64,000 nucleotides of DNA from UBA4421 sp028228615 (GCA_028228615.1 JAOJBS010000003.1:1-64000), one strand, 5' to 3'. Shown: positions 1 to 9,301, counted from the stretch's first letter. Made by a program: numbers and translations. Notes: generated from the letters alone by a model not told the origin.

Positions 1-2
1 CC

Positions 3-62
3 GCGCTGAAAGAGTTGGCTGAAGAATATGCCTTCTTTTTGCTCACCTTAAATATTAAGTAG
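3..62 (+). CDS. C-terminal fragment of an unidentified protein (partial, runs off the left edge)
   Basis: An open frame enters from the left edge and ends at TAG 60-62, giving a 19-residue tail (ALKELAEEY then AFFLLTLNIK). It is followed by an 86-nt gap and then by the end of a convergent minus-strand gene, which is what a real 3' end would look like. Nothing allows the family to be named. It could be a chance open frame, since only 60 nt are visible. Confidence 0.35.
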   Translation, partial: ALKELAEEYAFFLLTLNIK

Positions 63-148
63 GCATCAAGTGAGCATTACGTAAGCAATAAAAGGACATC
101 AGGTAACGGTCGAACCAAGTCGCAAAAAACAGATCTTCGTCAGCGCGG

Positions 149-1375
149 CTAGGAAAGTTGGTCTCTTAGCCCTTGGCGAAATTCCGGCGCGGCAATTTCA
201 ATCAGCGCCTCAAATCGCGCTCGGTTGGGCAAGTGCTTAAGATGCGCCACACCAAACTCGGTGACCACTATATCTACATCAGTGCGCAGCGCCGTGACCA
301 TTTCAACCTTTGGCACTATCCGCGAAACAGTGCCCCCTCTTGCGGTGGCATTCATAGCAACAATAGAGCGCCCGCCTTTAGATGCTTTGGCTGCGCGCAT
401 AAAATCAACAGAGCCACCAGTGCCTGAAATCTGCCGAGAGTTCGCAACCTCAGCATTAACCTGTCCAAACAGATCTACTTCTACAGCAGAATTAATAGAA
501 ACAAAATTCTCCAGCTGGCGTATCGCCTGCACCTCATGGGTATGATCCGCGCAGCGAAAACTCACGTCACGACGCTGACTAAGCCATGTCATCAGTTCAA
601 TACTGCCTAACGCCATACCGGTAACATGCTGGTGTCTATCTATGGCCTTAGCCGCTCCAGTGATGTTGCCTGCTTGAATAAGCGCCATGCCGCCGTCGTC
701 GATTAAACCACCATGCAAACCCAGGTCATTCTTGTTGCCAAGTTGCGACAAAATGGCTGCAGGAATGGCGCCAATGCCGGTTTGCAGGCAGTCACCATCG
801 CCAACCAAATCCGCCACCAGTGCACCAATCTGTAGGGCCGCCTCATCTATTTTTGGCACCGGCATCTCAGTTAAGGGTCGATTCGTTTCAAAAAGGTGGT
901 CAATCTGCGCAATATTAATTCGCGCACTGCTTGCGGGTGCAATAAAGCTGGTGTTTAGTTCCGCAATAATCACTTTGGCGGATTGCATCACCCCTTCGTG
1001 AAAATCTACATTCGGCCCTAAACGTAAAATACCCTCAGCGTCTTTGGCCACCTGAACGAGATACACATCTACATTATGCGCAAGGTAATCAAATACAGCG
1101 CGCATCTGCATGGGCAAATAATTGACCCGCTCAAGATCCGCCTTAGCAAGCGTCGCGGTCATAAAAAATGTGGTTAAGGTCGCCGTGGCATTCCACGCGG
1201 TGAAATCTGTGCCATTGAGACCGGGCAAGGGAAATTGAATAAATTCCAAATTTGCCGGCAAATCTACTTCAGCCATAGCGTTAAGCAAACCCGTAGGTTC
1301 GTTACTGCTGCCTGCAACATAAATACGCTGGCCGGGTTGAATAAGATGGGACAGTTTTTGTTCTAAGTTAGACAT
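149..1375 (-). CDS. Acetyl-CoA hydrolase/transferase family protein (4-hydroxybutyrate CoA-transferase-like)
   Basis: 408 residues with the two-lobed CoA-transferase family I layout: N-terminal lobe about 1-185 and C-terminal lobe about 190-400 opening with TGIGAIPAAIL (199-208). Family members move CoA between acyl-CoAs and acetate or 4-hydroxybutyrate, or hydrolyse acetyl-CoA, in the cytosol. In well-studied members the nucleophilic glutamate sits in an H-T-E motif; here the matching stretch is LGLHGGLIDDG (218-228), so Gly223 stands where Glu is expected. I recall related sequences with HSG-type motifs, so this is probably a subfamily feature, but it makes the reaction uncertain. ATG start at 1375. 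A small membrane-protein gene lies 31 nt upstream on the same strand and may be co-transcribed. Confidence 0.85.
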   Translation of the reverse strand: MSNLEQKLSHLIQPGQRIYVAGSSNEPTGLLNAMAEVDLPANLEFIQFPLPGLNGTDFTAWNATATLTTFFMTATLAKADLERVNYLPMQMRAVFDYLAHNVDVYLVQVAKDAEGILRLGPNVDFHEGVMQSAKVIIAELNTSFIAPASSARINIAQIDHLFETNRPLTEMPVPKIDEAALQIGALVADLVGDGDCLQTGIGAIPAAILSQLGNKNDLGLHGGLIDDGGMALIQAGNITGAAKAIDRHQHVTGMALGSIELMTWLSQRRDVSFRCADHTHEVQAIRQLENFVSINSAVEVDLFGQVNAEVANSRQISGTGGSVDFMRAAKASKGGRSIVAMNATARGGTVSRIVPKVEMVTALRTDVDIVVTEFGVAHLKHLPNRARFEALIEIAAPEFRQGLRDQLS

Positions 1376-1406
1376 AATTTCTTATTACTATTTTACAAAT
1401 GAGTAG

Positions 1407-1766
1407 TCACTTGGACCGATGAAGAAAAAGCAGGTAGCCATAGGCGCCCACATAATAAGCTGGGGGAAACCACATGGGCCAAAGGGTCACAAACGTATCG
1501 GGCCCCATTGGCAGGCCCAGATAACCATGACGGATCAACAAAAAGCCAAAGGCCATCAGCAAGCCCGCAACAAAGGCCAAGGACAAACCTTGCTGAGGAG
1601 AAAAAAGCACGCACACAAACCCGCCACTCATGCCGCCCAACCACACCGGCCCAAGTAACGCGAGTATGGTCGGCAGACCTAGAAAAAGGTCGGTACTGGC
1701 CGTCCAAACAAACAGACCCAGAGAAAGCGCTACGCCCGTCCGTAAAAATAACAACAATGTCAGCAC
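1407..1766 (-). CDS. Small hydrophobic membrane protein, function unknown
   Basis: 119 residues, GTG start, with about four hydrophobic segments (roughly 3-22, 27-48, 58-76 and 88-113), so it is probably an inner-membrane protein. I do not recognise a family. It ends 31 nt before the CoA-transferase-like gene on the same strand and is divergent from the deacetylase gene at 1971. An overlapping frame on the same strand (1393-1707) is less hydrophobic and less protein-like. No strong ribosome-binding site is visible before the GTG. Confidence 0.55.
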   Translation of the reverse strand: MLTLLLFLRTGVALSLGLFVWTASTDLFLGLPTILALLGPVWLGGMSGGFVCVLFSPQQGLSLAFVAGLLMAFGFLLIRHGYLGLPMGPDTFVTLWPMWFPPAYYVGAYGYLLFLHRSK

Positions 1767-1970
1767 GCTGAGTCCAGTAAAATGAGCAGGGTTTATAATA
1801 AACGCATTTAGCGCGGTTCTATAGCAAAGCTGTTACGGCTTGCCAGCTTTAACGGCTGTTTCATTCGCACCAAAGCGCAATACAACGCTACAATGTGGCA
1901 AATAAAAAACCAGAATCTTCCCTCAACATCAGTCCAACTGGCAGTAGGGTTTGCGGTTAAGGACAATACA

Positions 1971-2891
1971 TTGCTGATTTATAGTCACCCTGAATACCAG
2001 AACCACCAAGTTGCTGATGGTCATGCAGAATGCCCAGAACGCCTCAGCCATCTACTGGCTCACTGGGACAAAATTTCCCTCAGCCAAGACCTTAATTTTG
2101 TCCAGCCCCAAGCCGTTTCCACCGATAGGCTATTAGCCGCGCACCCCAAAGCCCACTTGGACTTTATCGAACAAATGTCACCTTTGGATGGCGAAGCAAT
2201 TGTGCCCCTAGACCCAGATACTTGGCTGGGACCACACAGCCGCAACGCAGCTCTTTTGGCTGCAGGCGCTGTGTGCAGTGGGGTGGATGCTGTATTAGCC
2301 AATGAGGATACCCGAGTATTCTGCGCGGTTAGGCCTCCGGGACACCATGCGGAAATAGACAGCGCCATGGGGTTTTGTATCTTTAATAGTGTTGCCGTTG
2401 GTGCAATGGCAGCGCTTGAACACGTTGATATAAACCGGGTGGCCATCCTCGACTTCGACGTTCACCATGGCAATGGCAGCGTAGACATTTTTAAAGACCG
2501 TCCAGAGGTATTGGTCTGTTCAAGCTTCCAACACCCCTACTACCCAAACCGCCATGCGGACACCCAGCGGACAAATATAGTCAACACGCCTCTAGAGGAA
2601 GGCAGCAACGGCAACGACTTTAGACGCGCCATTGAGAAGAGCTGGCTCCCCGCCATTGAGCAACATAAACCGGATTTAATTTTTGTTTCCGCAGGCTTCG
2701 ATGCCCACCAACTAGACCCACTGGCATCGCTAAATTTACTCGAGGAGGATTTTATTTGGGTCACCAACCTCATCACCAGCGCTGCCAACCAATACGCCAA
2801 GGGGCGAATCATTTCTACGCTTGAAGGCGGCTATCACTTAGATGCGTTGGCACGCTCTGCAACGGCGCACATTCTGGCGCTGGCGAATTAG
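1971..2891 (+). CDS. Histone deacetylase family protein (acetylpolyamine aminohydrolase/HDAC fold)
   Basis: Arginase/HDAC-fold Zn-dependent deacetylase. Numbered from an upstream ATG at 1893, the family landmarks are HPEYQNH...HAECPERL at the N-terminus, the PPGHH pair (His151, His152), Zn ligands in DFDVHHGNG (Asp189, His191), the third ligand in SAGFD (Asp270) and the active-site tyrosine in EGGYH (Tyr314). All catalytic residues are present, so activity on acetyl-lysine, acetylpolyamines or similar amides is likely; the substrate cannot be read from sequence. I chose TTG 1971 because AAGGA (1959-1963) lies 7 nt before it and family members begin near LLIYSHPE. The ATG at 1893 would add 26 residues of no family character. 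Single gene, divergent from the small membrane protein. Confidence 0.88.
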   Translation: MLIYSHPEYQNHQVADGHAECPERLSHLLAHWDKISLSQDLNFVQPQAVSTDRLLAAHPKAHLDFIEQMSPLDGEAIVPLDPDTWLGPHSRNAALLAAGAVCSGVDAVLANEDTRVFCAVRPPGHHAEIDSAMGFCIFNSVAVGAMAALEHVDINRVAILDFDVHHGNGSVDIFKDRPEVLVCSSFQHPYYPNRHADTQRTNIVNTPLEEGSNGNDFRRAIEKSWLPAIEQHKPDLIFVSAGFDAHQLDPLASLNLLEEDFIWVTNLITSAANQYAKGRIISTLEGGYHLDALARSATAHILALAN

Positions 2892-3022
2892 CAAAAGAGA
2901 CACTTTTGGGTCATTACAGCCACGCTCTAAAAGGATTTTTCTACCGTTGATCGTGCGACGTTAGCCAGCCGACACCCGCTATTCTTAATCTAGGTTTCTC
3001 GAATCTAAAAAGAGAGACACTT

Positions 3023-3565
3023 GTGAACAAATCTATTTCAGCTGTATTCATAACAGCCACTGTACTTTTCGTCTTTGGATTTCTCTATTGGGCAGTGAAC
3101 CCCCTGCCTTATTCAGCCCTAAATCAGTTCAATAGTGAGGGCATCAGCCAACTGACTGTGGCAAAGCTGTTTCCGGAAAGTGGCGCATATCTTATTCCCA
3201 GCACAGGGCCTAACTCACAGGAGCAGCTAGAAAAAGGGCCGGCAATATTACTCAGCATTGATCATGCGCCTAGCGCAGAAGGCGCACCGTTAGATCTATT
3301 TATAGGTTTTTTACACAACCTAGCCACCGCCTTTTTGCTGGTGCTGATTATTGGCAAGGTCAAGGGCGATAGGGAGCGAATAAAGGTTGTTGTACTAAGC
3401 GGGGTGTTAGCAACCGTGCTAATCAACGGCAGTGAAGTAATCTGGTGGTTCCAACCCCTGAACTGGGTGGCGTACCACGCGCTGTACTACATACTCTACT
3501 TCAGTATTGCTGGCGCGTTGTTGTGTCGTTTACTGCCTAGTGAGGAAGCCGCGACGAACGAGTAG
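3023..3565 (+). CDS. Membrane protein of unknown function, four or five TM segments
   Basis: 180 residues, GTG start after an AGAGAG-type purine run. Hydrophobic segments at about 7-25, 96-113, 122-137 and 150-167, with a longer loop (about 26-95) between the first and second that is probably periplasmic. No catalytic motif is recognised. The loop contains a proline-rich entry (AVNPLPYSAL) and an acidic stretch, and the tail is short and acidic. It stands alone between the deacetylase and a convergent SDR gene, from which it is separated by a strong hairpin. Confidence 0.6.
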   Translation: MNKSISAVFITATVLFVFGFLYWAVNPLPYSALNQFNSEGISQLTVAKLFPESGAYLIPSTGPNSQEQLEKGPAILLSIDHAPSAEGAPLDLFIGFLHNLATAFLLVLIIGKVKGDRERIKVVVLSGVLATVLINGSEVIWWFQPLNWVAYHALYYILYFSIAGALLCRLLPSEEAATNE

Positions 3566-3583
3566 CTGGACGGAGGTGGGCTG

Positions 3584-3621
3584 AAAAATGGTCTGATGAG
3601 ACGCCATAACCTCATCAGACC
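3584..3621 (-). terminator. Rho-independent terminator for the SDR gene
   Basis: A perfect 11-bp inverted repeat, GGTCTGATGAG (3590-3600) and CTCATCAGACC (3611-3621), with a 10-nt loop. Read on the minus strand the stem is followed by ATTTTTC, giving a short U tract, so it best serves the minus-strand gene ending at 3649. It may also slow plus-strand transcription from the gene ending at 3565. Confidence 0.75.
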
Positions 3622-3648
3622 TGCATTGGCTGGATACTGATATTGGTA

Positions 3649-4422
3649 CTAAACGCGACCCAAACTTTGTCCACCACCATCGCAATAGAGGCGCTCGCCT
3701 GTCAGGTAAGAATTTTGCTCACCCACTAAAAAGCACACCACATTAGCCACGTCTTCCGGCTGACAAACACGACCAAACGGCATGCTTTCATCTAGTGTCC
3801 GAATGTCTTCTACCCCCTGCACCGCTTGAATCAAACGTTGACCCATATCTGTGTCCACTAGGCCGGGTGCGACTATATTGACGCGAATGCCGTGAGGGCG
3901 CTCTTCCTTGGCCAAGGTATAAGCCAACGCTTCCATTGCGGTTTTGCCCATATTGTAGGGCGCACCATGACTGCCTAAAGAACGGGTAGCCACACTGGAG
4001 ATCATAATGATGTCGCCACGGGCTTCACCGCGCATTTTTGGAATAATCAGCCCTGCCAGATAATGGGGTCCAAATGCGTGGGTTGCTATCACCCGGCGCA
4101 TTTCAGCAGGCTCAGTGTCTACTACCGCTTGGCCACGGCTGGCAATGCCCGCATTATTGATTAAGATGCTGATGGCACCAAAATCGGCCTCAATGGCCGC
4201 AACCATTTCTGCATCTTGATCATAGTCGTCTACTGATGCGGCATAGGCCTTTGCCTTACCCCCCGCAGCAACAATCTGATCAACCACCTCTTGAGCAGAC
4301 TCCGCGTCCCGACGATAATTTACCGCGACGGTTGCACCGTCTGCGGCTAATGCCAACGCTATACCGCGGCCAACACCACGACCGCCCCCTGTGACCAAGG
4401 CCACTCTTCCTGATAATGACAT
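3649..4422 (-). CDS. SDR-family NAD(P)-dependent oxidoreductase
   Basis: 257 residues, the usual length for classical short-chain dehydrogenases. The Rossmann nucleotide site is TGGGRGVG (11-18), the structural motif NNAG is at 89-92, and the catalytic Ser143, Tyr156 and Lys160 fall in ISSVATRSL and APYNMGK. The asparagine of the classical tetrad appears to be His115 (ATHAFGPH). Probably a 3-hydroxyacyl-CoA or alcohol dehydrogenase, or a 3-oxoacyl reductase. GGAGAGGAA precedes the ATG. It lies 54 nt downstream of the crotonase gene on the same strand and is likely co-transcribed, fitting hydration/isomerisation followed by oxidation of an acyl-CoA. Confidence 0.85.
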   Translation of the reverse strand: MSLSGRVALVTGGGRGVGRGIALALAADGATVAVNYRRDAESAQEVVDQIVAAGGKAKAYAASVDDYDQDAEMVAAIEADFGAISILINNAGIASRGQAVVDTEPAEMRRVIATHAFGPHYLAGLIIPKMRGEARGDIIMISSVATRSLGSHGAPYNMGKTAMEALAYTLAKEERPHGIRVNIVAPGLVDTDMGQRLIQAVQGVEDIRTLDESMPFGRVCQPEDVANVVCFLVGEQNSYLTGERLYCDGGGQSLGRV

Positions 4423-4476
4423 TTCCTCTCCCTATATATTTTTACGCAGACCAAATTTCTCTAGCCATAAACTTGG

Positions 4477-5259
4477 TTACTGGCCTTTAAATTCCGCATC
4501 ACGCTTTTGCAAGAATGCCGAAACGCCTTCACGAAAATCTTCTGAGCGGCCCGCTTCGTTCTGCAACTGTGCTTCTAGCTCTAACTGCTGCTCATAAGAA
4601 TTAGACCAAGTCTGCCAATAGGCTTTGCGGATAAGGGTTAGCGAGCGAGGTCCATTAGCTAGGCGCTGAGCTACTTCTAAAGCACCTTTCTCAAGGCTTT
4701 CACCGTCTTCAAATAATCGATTTACCAACCCCCATTCTTGGGCTTGTTCTGCGCCCAAGCGCTCGGCCAGCATGGACAACTCCATAGCTCGGCCCCAGCC
4801 AATCATACGCGGCAGCAGGAATGTAGCGCCGCCATCTGGAATTAAGCCAATGCGCGCAAAGGCCTGCAAAAAGAACGCATTTTTAGAGGCGCAAACAATG
4901 TCGCCCATCATGGCAAAACTCATGCCTACGCCTGCGGCTGCGCCGTTAATGGCGGTGACCATGGGCATTTCTAAACCACGAAGCTCGAACATCAGCGGGT
5001 GATAACTGTTACGCAAGCTAGACCCTGCTTCACCGGACTTACGGTCTGCGTCGTCGTCTTGGAGGTTTGCACCAGCACAAAATGCACGCCCGTTACCGCT
5101 GAGCAAAAGGCAGCGGACTTCGCTACCTTTGGCCTTGATCTGGGCCACTGCGTCAGCAAAATCTCGCAGCATCTGACCGCCCATGGCGTTCATCACTTCA
5201 GGATGGTTAAACTTCAACACCGCGACACGACCGACAAACTCTAAATGCATTCTTTCCAT
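4477..5259 (-). CDS. Enoyl-CoA hydratase/isomerase family protein (PaaG-like)
   Basis: 260-residue crotonase-fold enzyme. The oxyanion-hole segments are AFCAGANL (59-66) and NGAAAGVGMS (105-114). The acidic residue in RIGLIPDGGA (Asp142) and the lack of the PE dipeptide typical of hydratases resemble the single-acid isomerase branch (PaaG, 2-(1,2-epoxyphenyl)acetyl-CoA or delta-isomerase type), so isomerisation is at least as likely as hydration. It uses acyl-CoA substrates in the cytosol. First gene of a probable two-gene unit with the SDR. Start ATG at 5259; AGGGAGATTTGCT precedes it. Confidence 0.85.
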   Translation of the reverse strand: MERMHLEFVGRVAVLKFNHPEVMNAMGGQMLRDFADAVAQIKAKGSEVRCLLLSGNGRAFCAGANLQDDDADRKSGEAGSSLRNSYHPLMFELRGLEMPMVTAINGAAAGVGMSFAMMGDIVCASKNAFFLQAFARIGLIPDGGATFLLPRMIGWGRAMELSMLAERLGAEQAQEWGLVNRLFEDGESLEKGALEVAQRLANGPRSLTLIRKAYWQTWSNSYEQQLELEAQLQNEAGRSEDFREGVSAFLQKRDAEFKGQ

Positions 5260-5411
5260 AGCAAATCTCCCTTATTACTTTTTTTACTAATGCGCAAAAG
5301 ATTACCTCAAAGCCCCGCAATGATCACGCAAATGGGCTAAACATACGCAGCAACTCAATAGTGTGAGGCGGGCAGGTTACGCACCCTGTAGCCCTTTGCT
5401 ATGCTGAGGTG

Positions 5412-6383
5412 ATGCATATTTCTAATAAAGATAGCTCTATCAATAGCAGCAAATCCAGCCACGGACATGACCATGGACACAGTCACGGCAACTCTCACCA
5501 CCATCACAGTGGCGACAAAAAAGCGCTGAAAAAGGCGTTTATCCTTATATCTTCCTTTATGTTTGTGGAATTAGGTGTGGGCATCTGGACCAATGCGTTG
5601 GTCTTATTAGCCGACGCCGGACACATGTTTTTGGACGCCACAGCGCTGGGCCTAGCTTGGTGGGCGGCGCACATTGCTGACCGTGGTTTTGATCAAAAAT
5701 TATCCTATGGCTATCACCGCTTTCAAGTATTGGCCGCCTTTGTGAACGGTCTAACCCTAGTGGTGCTTGTGGTTTGGATCACTGTGGAGGCAACTATGCG
5801 ATTGTTCTCTCCTGAAGCCATGCTGCCGCTGCCCGCGCTGCTCGTTGCAATTGCAGGGTTTGTGGTAAATCTAATCGCCTTCCGCTGGCTTCATGACACC
5901 AGTGGCAACACCAACATTCGCAGTGCGGCACTACACGTTTTGGGCGACTTGCTCGGTTCTACCGCGGCCATCCTTGCCTCACTAGCGGTGCTTATATTCG
6001 GCTGGCTCTACGCAGACCCCATCCTGACTCTCATTATTGTGGTTATTCTTTCGCGAGGGGCTTACTACGTTGTCAAAGAGTCCGCGCACATTCTTCTGGA
6101 GGGTGTGCCGGAAGGTGTAAATCTTGGGGATATAAAAACAACGCTGACCAATGAAGTGTCTGACGTTATTCAAATACACCACGTCCATGCTTGGGGACTC
6201 ACCGCCGAAAAGCCACTTCTCACGCTACATGCGTTAGTAAATGAGGGCGCGAAAGTTCAAGTAGTGGTAGAAGACATTAAGCGGGTACTGCGCAACATTT
6301 ATAATATTGAGCATTCAACTATTCAGGTTGAAATTGGGCCCTGTCCCGATGATCACGGCGAACACGACGCACATAGTCACTAG
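5412..6383 (+). CDS. Cation diffusion facilitator (Zn2+/Co2+/Cd2+ efflux), CzcD/ZitB type
   Basis: About 323 residues. A histidine-rich cytosolic N-terminus (HGHDHGHSHGNSHHHH) precedes six TM segments and a C-terminal cytoplasmic domain, ending in another His/Asp-rich tail (DDHGEHDAHSH). The transport-site pairs HxxxD are visible in LLADAGHMFLD (His72, Asp76, counted from GTG 5409) and HVLGD (His176, Asp180); H/D pairs are characteristic of zinc-transporting members. It is expected to export Zn2+ in exchange for protons across the inner membrane. GTG 5409 directly precedes ATG 5412; I chose the ATG, and no well-spaced Shine-Dalgarno separates them. Monocistronic and convergent with the kinase gene at 6428. 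Confidence 0.92.
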   Translation: MHISNKDSSINSSKSSHGHDHGHSHGNSHHHHSGDKKALKKAFILISSFMFVELGVGIWTNALVLLADAGHMFLDATALGLAWWAAHIADRGFDQKLSYGYHRFQVLAAFVNGLTLVVLVVWITVEATMRLFSPEAMLPLPALLVAIAGFVVNLIAFRWLHDTSGNTNIRSAALHVLGDLLGSTAAILASLAVLIFGWLYADPILTLIIVVILSRGAYYVVKESAHILLEGVPEGVNLGDIKTTLTNEVSDVIQIHHVHAWGLTAEKPLLTLHALVNEGAKVQVVVEDIKRVLRNIYNIEHSTIQVEIGPCPDDHGEHDAHSH

Positions 6384-6427
6384 CCGTTTGTCCCTCGCAC
6401 GCCGAGACGCGGCGCAACGCCACTGCG

Positions 6428-7429
6428 CTAACAGGCGGCTAATAAATCTAACGCTCTGTCTATCAACGGTTTCATTGACAGCGCTGTAGTTTCCCACACT
6501 TCGTCTTCGCGTTTGCCGCGCCTATGCAAACTCAAGTTCAGCCCACTGATAATGGCGAACTTGTAGGCCGCCAGCGCTCGGTACCAATTGATGTTTTGCA
6601 CTTCTTGACCGTAAGCATTTTGATACAGATCAATCAGCGTATCTGGTGTTAAAAACATTGTGCGGTCGGTATTTTCCACCCACGCCTGCTCATCACTGAA
6701 CGTACAAATCCAACCCACATCGTTCAAAGTTGCGCCAACGCCAGTTAATTCCCAGTCTATTAACGCAAGCAGTTGCGCATCTTTGGAGGCGAATAGATTG
6801 GCGGTTTGGAAGTCGCCATGGAAAATGCCAACAGGCGCATTTTGCGGCATAGTGTCTAGCAATCGTTGGCGCACCGTAGGCACATCTTTCAGCCGCTCAG
6901 GTTCTGCCGCCTTTGCATAAAACCTGTCCCAACGAGTTACATCGTCAGCAAAGGGTACTGGGTCTCCCAAGTACGGTACGTTGCGTATATCGACCTTATG
7001 CACGGCAGCTAATGACGACATGGATTGGCGACCAAACTCATGTACTTGTTCTGCGCTCAGGCTAGAACCCCAATCCTCCGCGCCCAAGCGCATAACATCG
7101 CCTTCTAACCAAGGTACAACAAAATAGGGACTACCAAACCACTGTTCGTCGTCGCCTGACCATTTCACTGAGCAATGGGGCACATCGGTACCGTCCAAAG
7201 CATTAAGTACAGCCACTTGTCGCAGCACATCGGCTGTACCTACCCAGTTCACTCCTGGCGGGGGCAGACGAATAAACCATGAATCAACCTGACCTGCACA
7301 AGCCACACGAAAGCCATAGGCAAAACCCGCATGGCCAGGCATGGTAATGACTTCCTGTATTTCTACTGGCGACGGATAGCGTGCCTCGCAAAAAGGTTTT
7401 AAGCGTGCTCTAAGTTCTTCTAACTCCAT
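6428..7429 (-). CDS. APH-family phosphotransferase linked to acyl-CoA metabolism
   Basis: 333 residues of protein-kinase-like APH fold. The catalytic loop is HGDFQTAN (204-211) and the metal-binding motif IDWE is at 224-227. Proteins of this branch sit beside acyl-CoA dehydrogenases and ligases; the characterised relatives LvaA and the kinase part of human ACAD11 phosphorylate the 4-hydroxyl of hydroxyacyl-CoAs. A small-molecule, not antibiotic, substrate is therefore likely (inference). The acyl-CoA ligase gene lies 88 nt upstream on the same strand, which supports a shared catabolic role. A second member of the family is at 11136-12167. Confidence 0.82.
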   Translation of the reverse strand: MELEELRARLKPFCEARYPSPVEIQEVITMPGHAGFAYGFRVACAGQVDSWFIRLPPPGVNWVGTADVLRQVAVLNALDGTDVPHCSVKWSGDDEQWFGSPYFVVPWLEGDVMRLGAEDWGSSLSAEQVHEFGRQSMSSLAAVHKVDIRNVPYLGDPVPFADDVTRWDRFYAKAAEPERLKDVPTVRQRLLDTMPQNAPVGIFHGDFQTANLFASKDAQLLALIDWELTGVGATLNDVGWICTFSDEQAWVENTDRTMFLTPDTLIDLYQNAYGQEVQNINWYRALAAYKFAIISGLNLSLHRRGKREDEVWETTALSMKPLIDRALDLLAAC

Positions 7430-7517
7430 CCCCTACTCCCCAAGAGTTTTTTACTGATCTAGATCGTTGACAATCTATTCCCCGCATTCTTTACCCGCAG
7501 GACGAGTAATGCAGGGT

Positions 7518-9059
7518 TTAGTCTGCCGCGTTCTTATCGAATTGATCACGCAATACCCGCTTAAGGATTTTTCCACTAGGGTTGCGCGGAATCGCGCTCA
7601 CAAACTCAACAGCCTTAGGCTGTTTGAAGCGTGCCAGCTTGCCCTGACAAAACTCCATCACATCTGCTTGCGTAAGATTTTCGTCAGTAGCTACAACTAT
7701 AGCCAAAGGCGACTCACCCCAGCGCTCACTCTGCTGGCCAATTACCGCAGCTTCGCTGATGCCCGGATGCTCTGATAAAACGCCCTCTATCTCAGCAGGA
7801 TAAACATTTTCTCCACCGCTGATGATCATGTCTTTGATCCGATCTTGAATAGAAACAAAGCCCTCTTCATCCATAATCGCGATATCGCCTGTGTGCAGCC
7901 ACCCATTCACTATGGTCTCGGCTGTGGCTTCGGGGCGATTCCAATATTCCACCATGATGTGTTCGCCGCGTACCAGAACCTCACCGGCCACGCCTGCAGG
8001 GCAGTCATTACCTTTCTCGTCAGCAATGCGCACTTCGGTATGGAAAAACGCCTTGCCGGTAGACTCTGGTCTTGCCAGCGCATTCTCGGCATCCATTAAA
8101 CAAGTAGGTCCACAAGTCTCTGTGAGCCCATACACCTGCTGAATGCCGATATTCATTTCATGGAAAATCTTCGTCAATGCAGGGGGCACAGGTGCTGCAC
8201 CGGTCATAATCCAGCGCAAGCTAGAGAAATCAAAGCGCTCAAAGTTTGGTACCTGCAGCATGAAGCTCAACATGGCTGGCACGGCTAAACCGCTGGTGAT
8301 TTTCTCACGCTCGATGGTCTCCCAAGCACTAACAGGATCGAAGGAGCGCATAACTACTGAAGTTACGCCTCTATAAACATTCACCGCAAGCGGCGTTAAC
8401 GCCCCCACATGGAACATTGGCAAACAGGCTAAATAGCGCTCTGGGTCGTGGTAAATGGCAGTGGCCGAAATACTCAACAGCCCCCAAATTGAAGTATGGT
8501 GAGTGTGCACAACACCTTTGGGTAATCCCGTAGTACCGGAGGTATACATGATGTAAAGCATGTCGTGATCAGCAGCAGACACTTCAGGCTCATCTGTTGA
8601 GGCCGCGTCGCGAAAGCCACGATAGCTCTGGGCAAAATAGGCGACGTCACCACTGGTGACTTGCAGCCACTGGTTGATATCTGTTTTATCGCCGCGGCTA
8701 TGCAGTTCTGCCACTGTATCGACAAATTCATTGTCGAATATCAATCGACTAGTGCCACTGTCTTTGAGAATAAACTCTAGCTCATCGGCTACCAAACGCC
8801 AGTTCAGTGGCACAACTACCGCGCCAATTTTAGCAAGGGCGTAATAAGACTCCATGAACTCACTAGAATTCATGAGCAACAAACCCACGCGCTCGCCCTT
8901 TTCAACGCCTGCTTCAACAAACGCATTAGCCAGCTGGTTACAACGCAAGTTCAGCGCTTTAAAGGTGAGCCTTAAACTGCCATCGCTCTCAACATAGGCC
9001 TCTCGATCAGGTGAAAGCAAAGCGCGTTTACTCAGAAATAACCCCAAATTATTTTTCAT
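7518..9059 (-). CDS. AMP-dependent acyl-CoA synthetase
   Basis: 513 residues of the ANL superfamily. The phosphate-binding motif YTSGTTGLPKG (about 172-182), the GWLHTGD hinge region and the C-terminal catalytic lysine in NPSGKILKR (about Lys497) are all present. It activates a carboxylic acid to acyl-AMP, then acyl-CoA; chain length cannot be told from sequence. I chose the ATG at 9059 because GGGAG lies about 5-6 nt before it; a further upstream ATG at 9074 lacks this. It precedes the APH-type kinase on the same strand, so the two probably activate and then modify the same substrate. Confidence 0.9.
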   Translation of the reverse strand: MKNNLGLFLSKRALLSPDREAYVESDGSLRLTFKALNLRCNQLANAFVEAGVEKGERVGLLLMNSSEFMESYYALAKIGAVVVPLNWRLVADELEFILKDSGTSRLIFDNEFVDTVAELHSRGDKTDINQWLQVTSGDVAYFAQSYRGFRDAASTDEPEVSAADHDMLYIMYTSGTTGLPKGVVHTHHTSIWGLLSISATAIYHDPERYLACLPMFHVGALTPLAVNVYRGVTSVVMRSFDPVSAWETIEREKITSGLAVPAMLSFMLQVPNFERFDFSSLRWIMTGAAPVPPALTKIFHEMNIGIQQVYGLTETCGPTCLMDAENALARPESTGKAFFHTEVRIADEKGNDCPAGVAGEVLVRGEHIMVEYWNRPEATAETIVNGWLHTGDIAIMDEEGFVSIQDRIKDMIISGGENVYPAEIEGVLSEHPGISEAAVIGQQSERWGESPLAIVVATDENLTQADVMEFCQGKLARFKQPKAVEFVSAIPRNPSGKILKRVLRDQFDKNAAD

Positions 9060-9301
9060 TATTCTCCCGTGCACAGATTTATGTAGACCCCCTATTGTTG
9101 ACCAAACTTTTACTCAATAACAGGGGCTGAGCGCAGGAACTGCCGTCAATGAATCAGCCCGCTAAAAGGCACAGCGCCCAAAAACTCCGGCACTGGACAC
9201 TAATGTGTCGACCCAAAGCGGCAATTGGCCCGACTAAGGGTAGCCAGCACTACCTAAAACTTAAGGCATAGTGGAGTACTCACCCAAAAGGCACTTTATC
9301 T

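Noticed and set aside
1393..1707. Second frame over the small membrane gene
   Set aside because: Overlaps the more hydrophobic 1407-1766 frame, is less regular, and has no ribosome-binding site.
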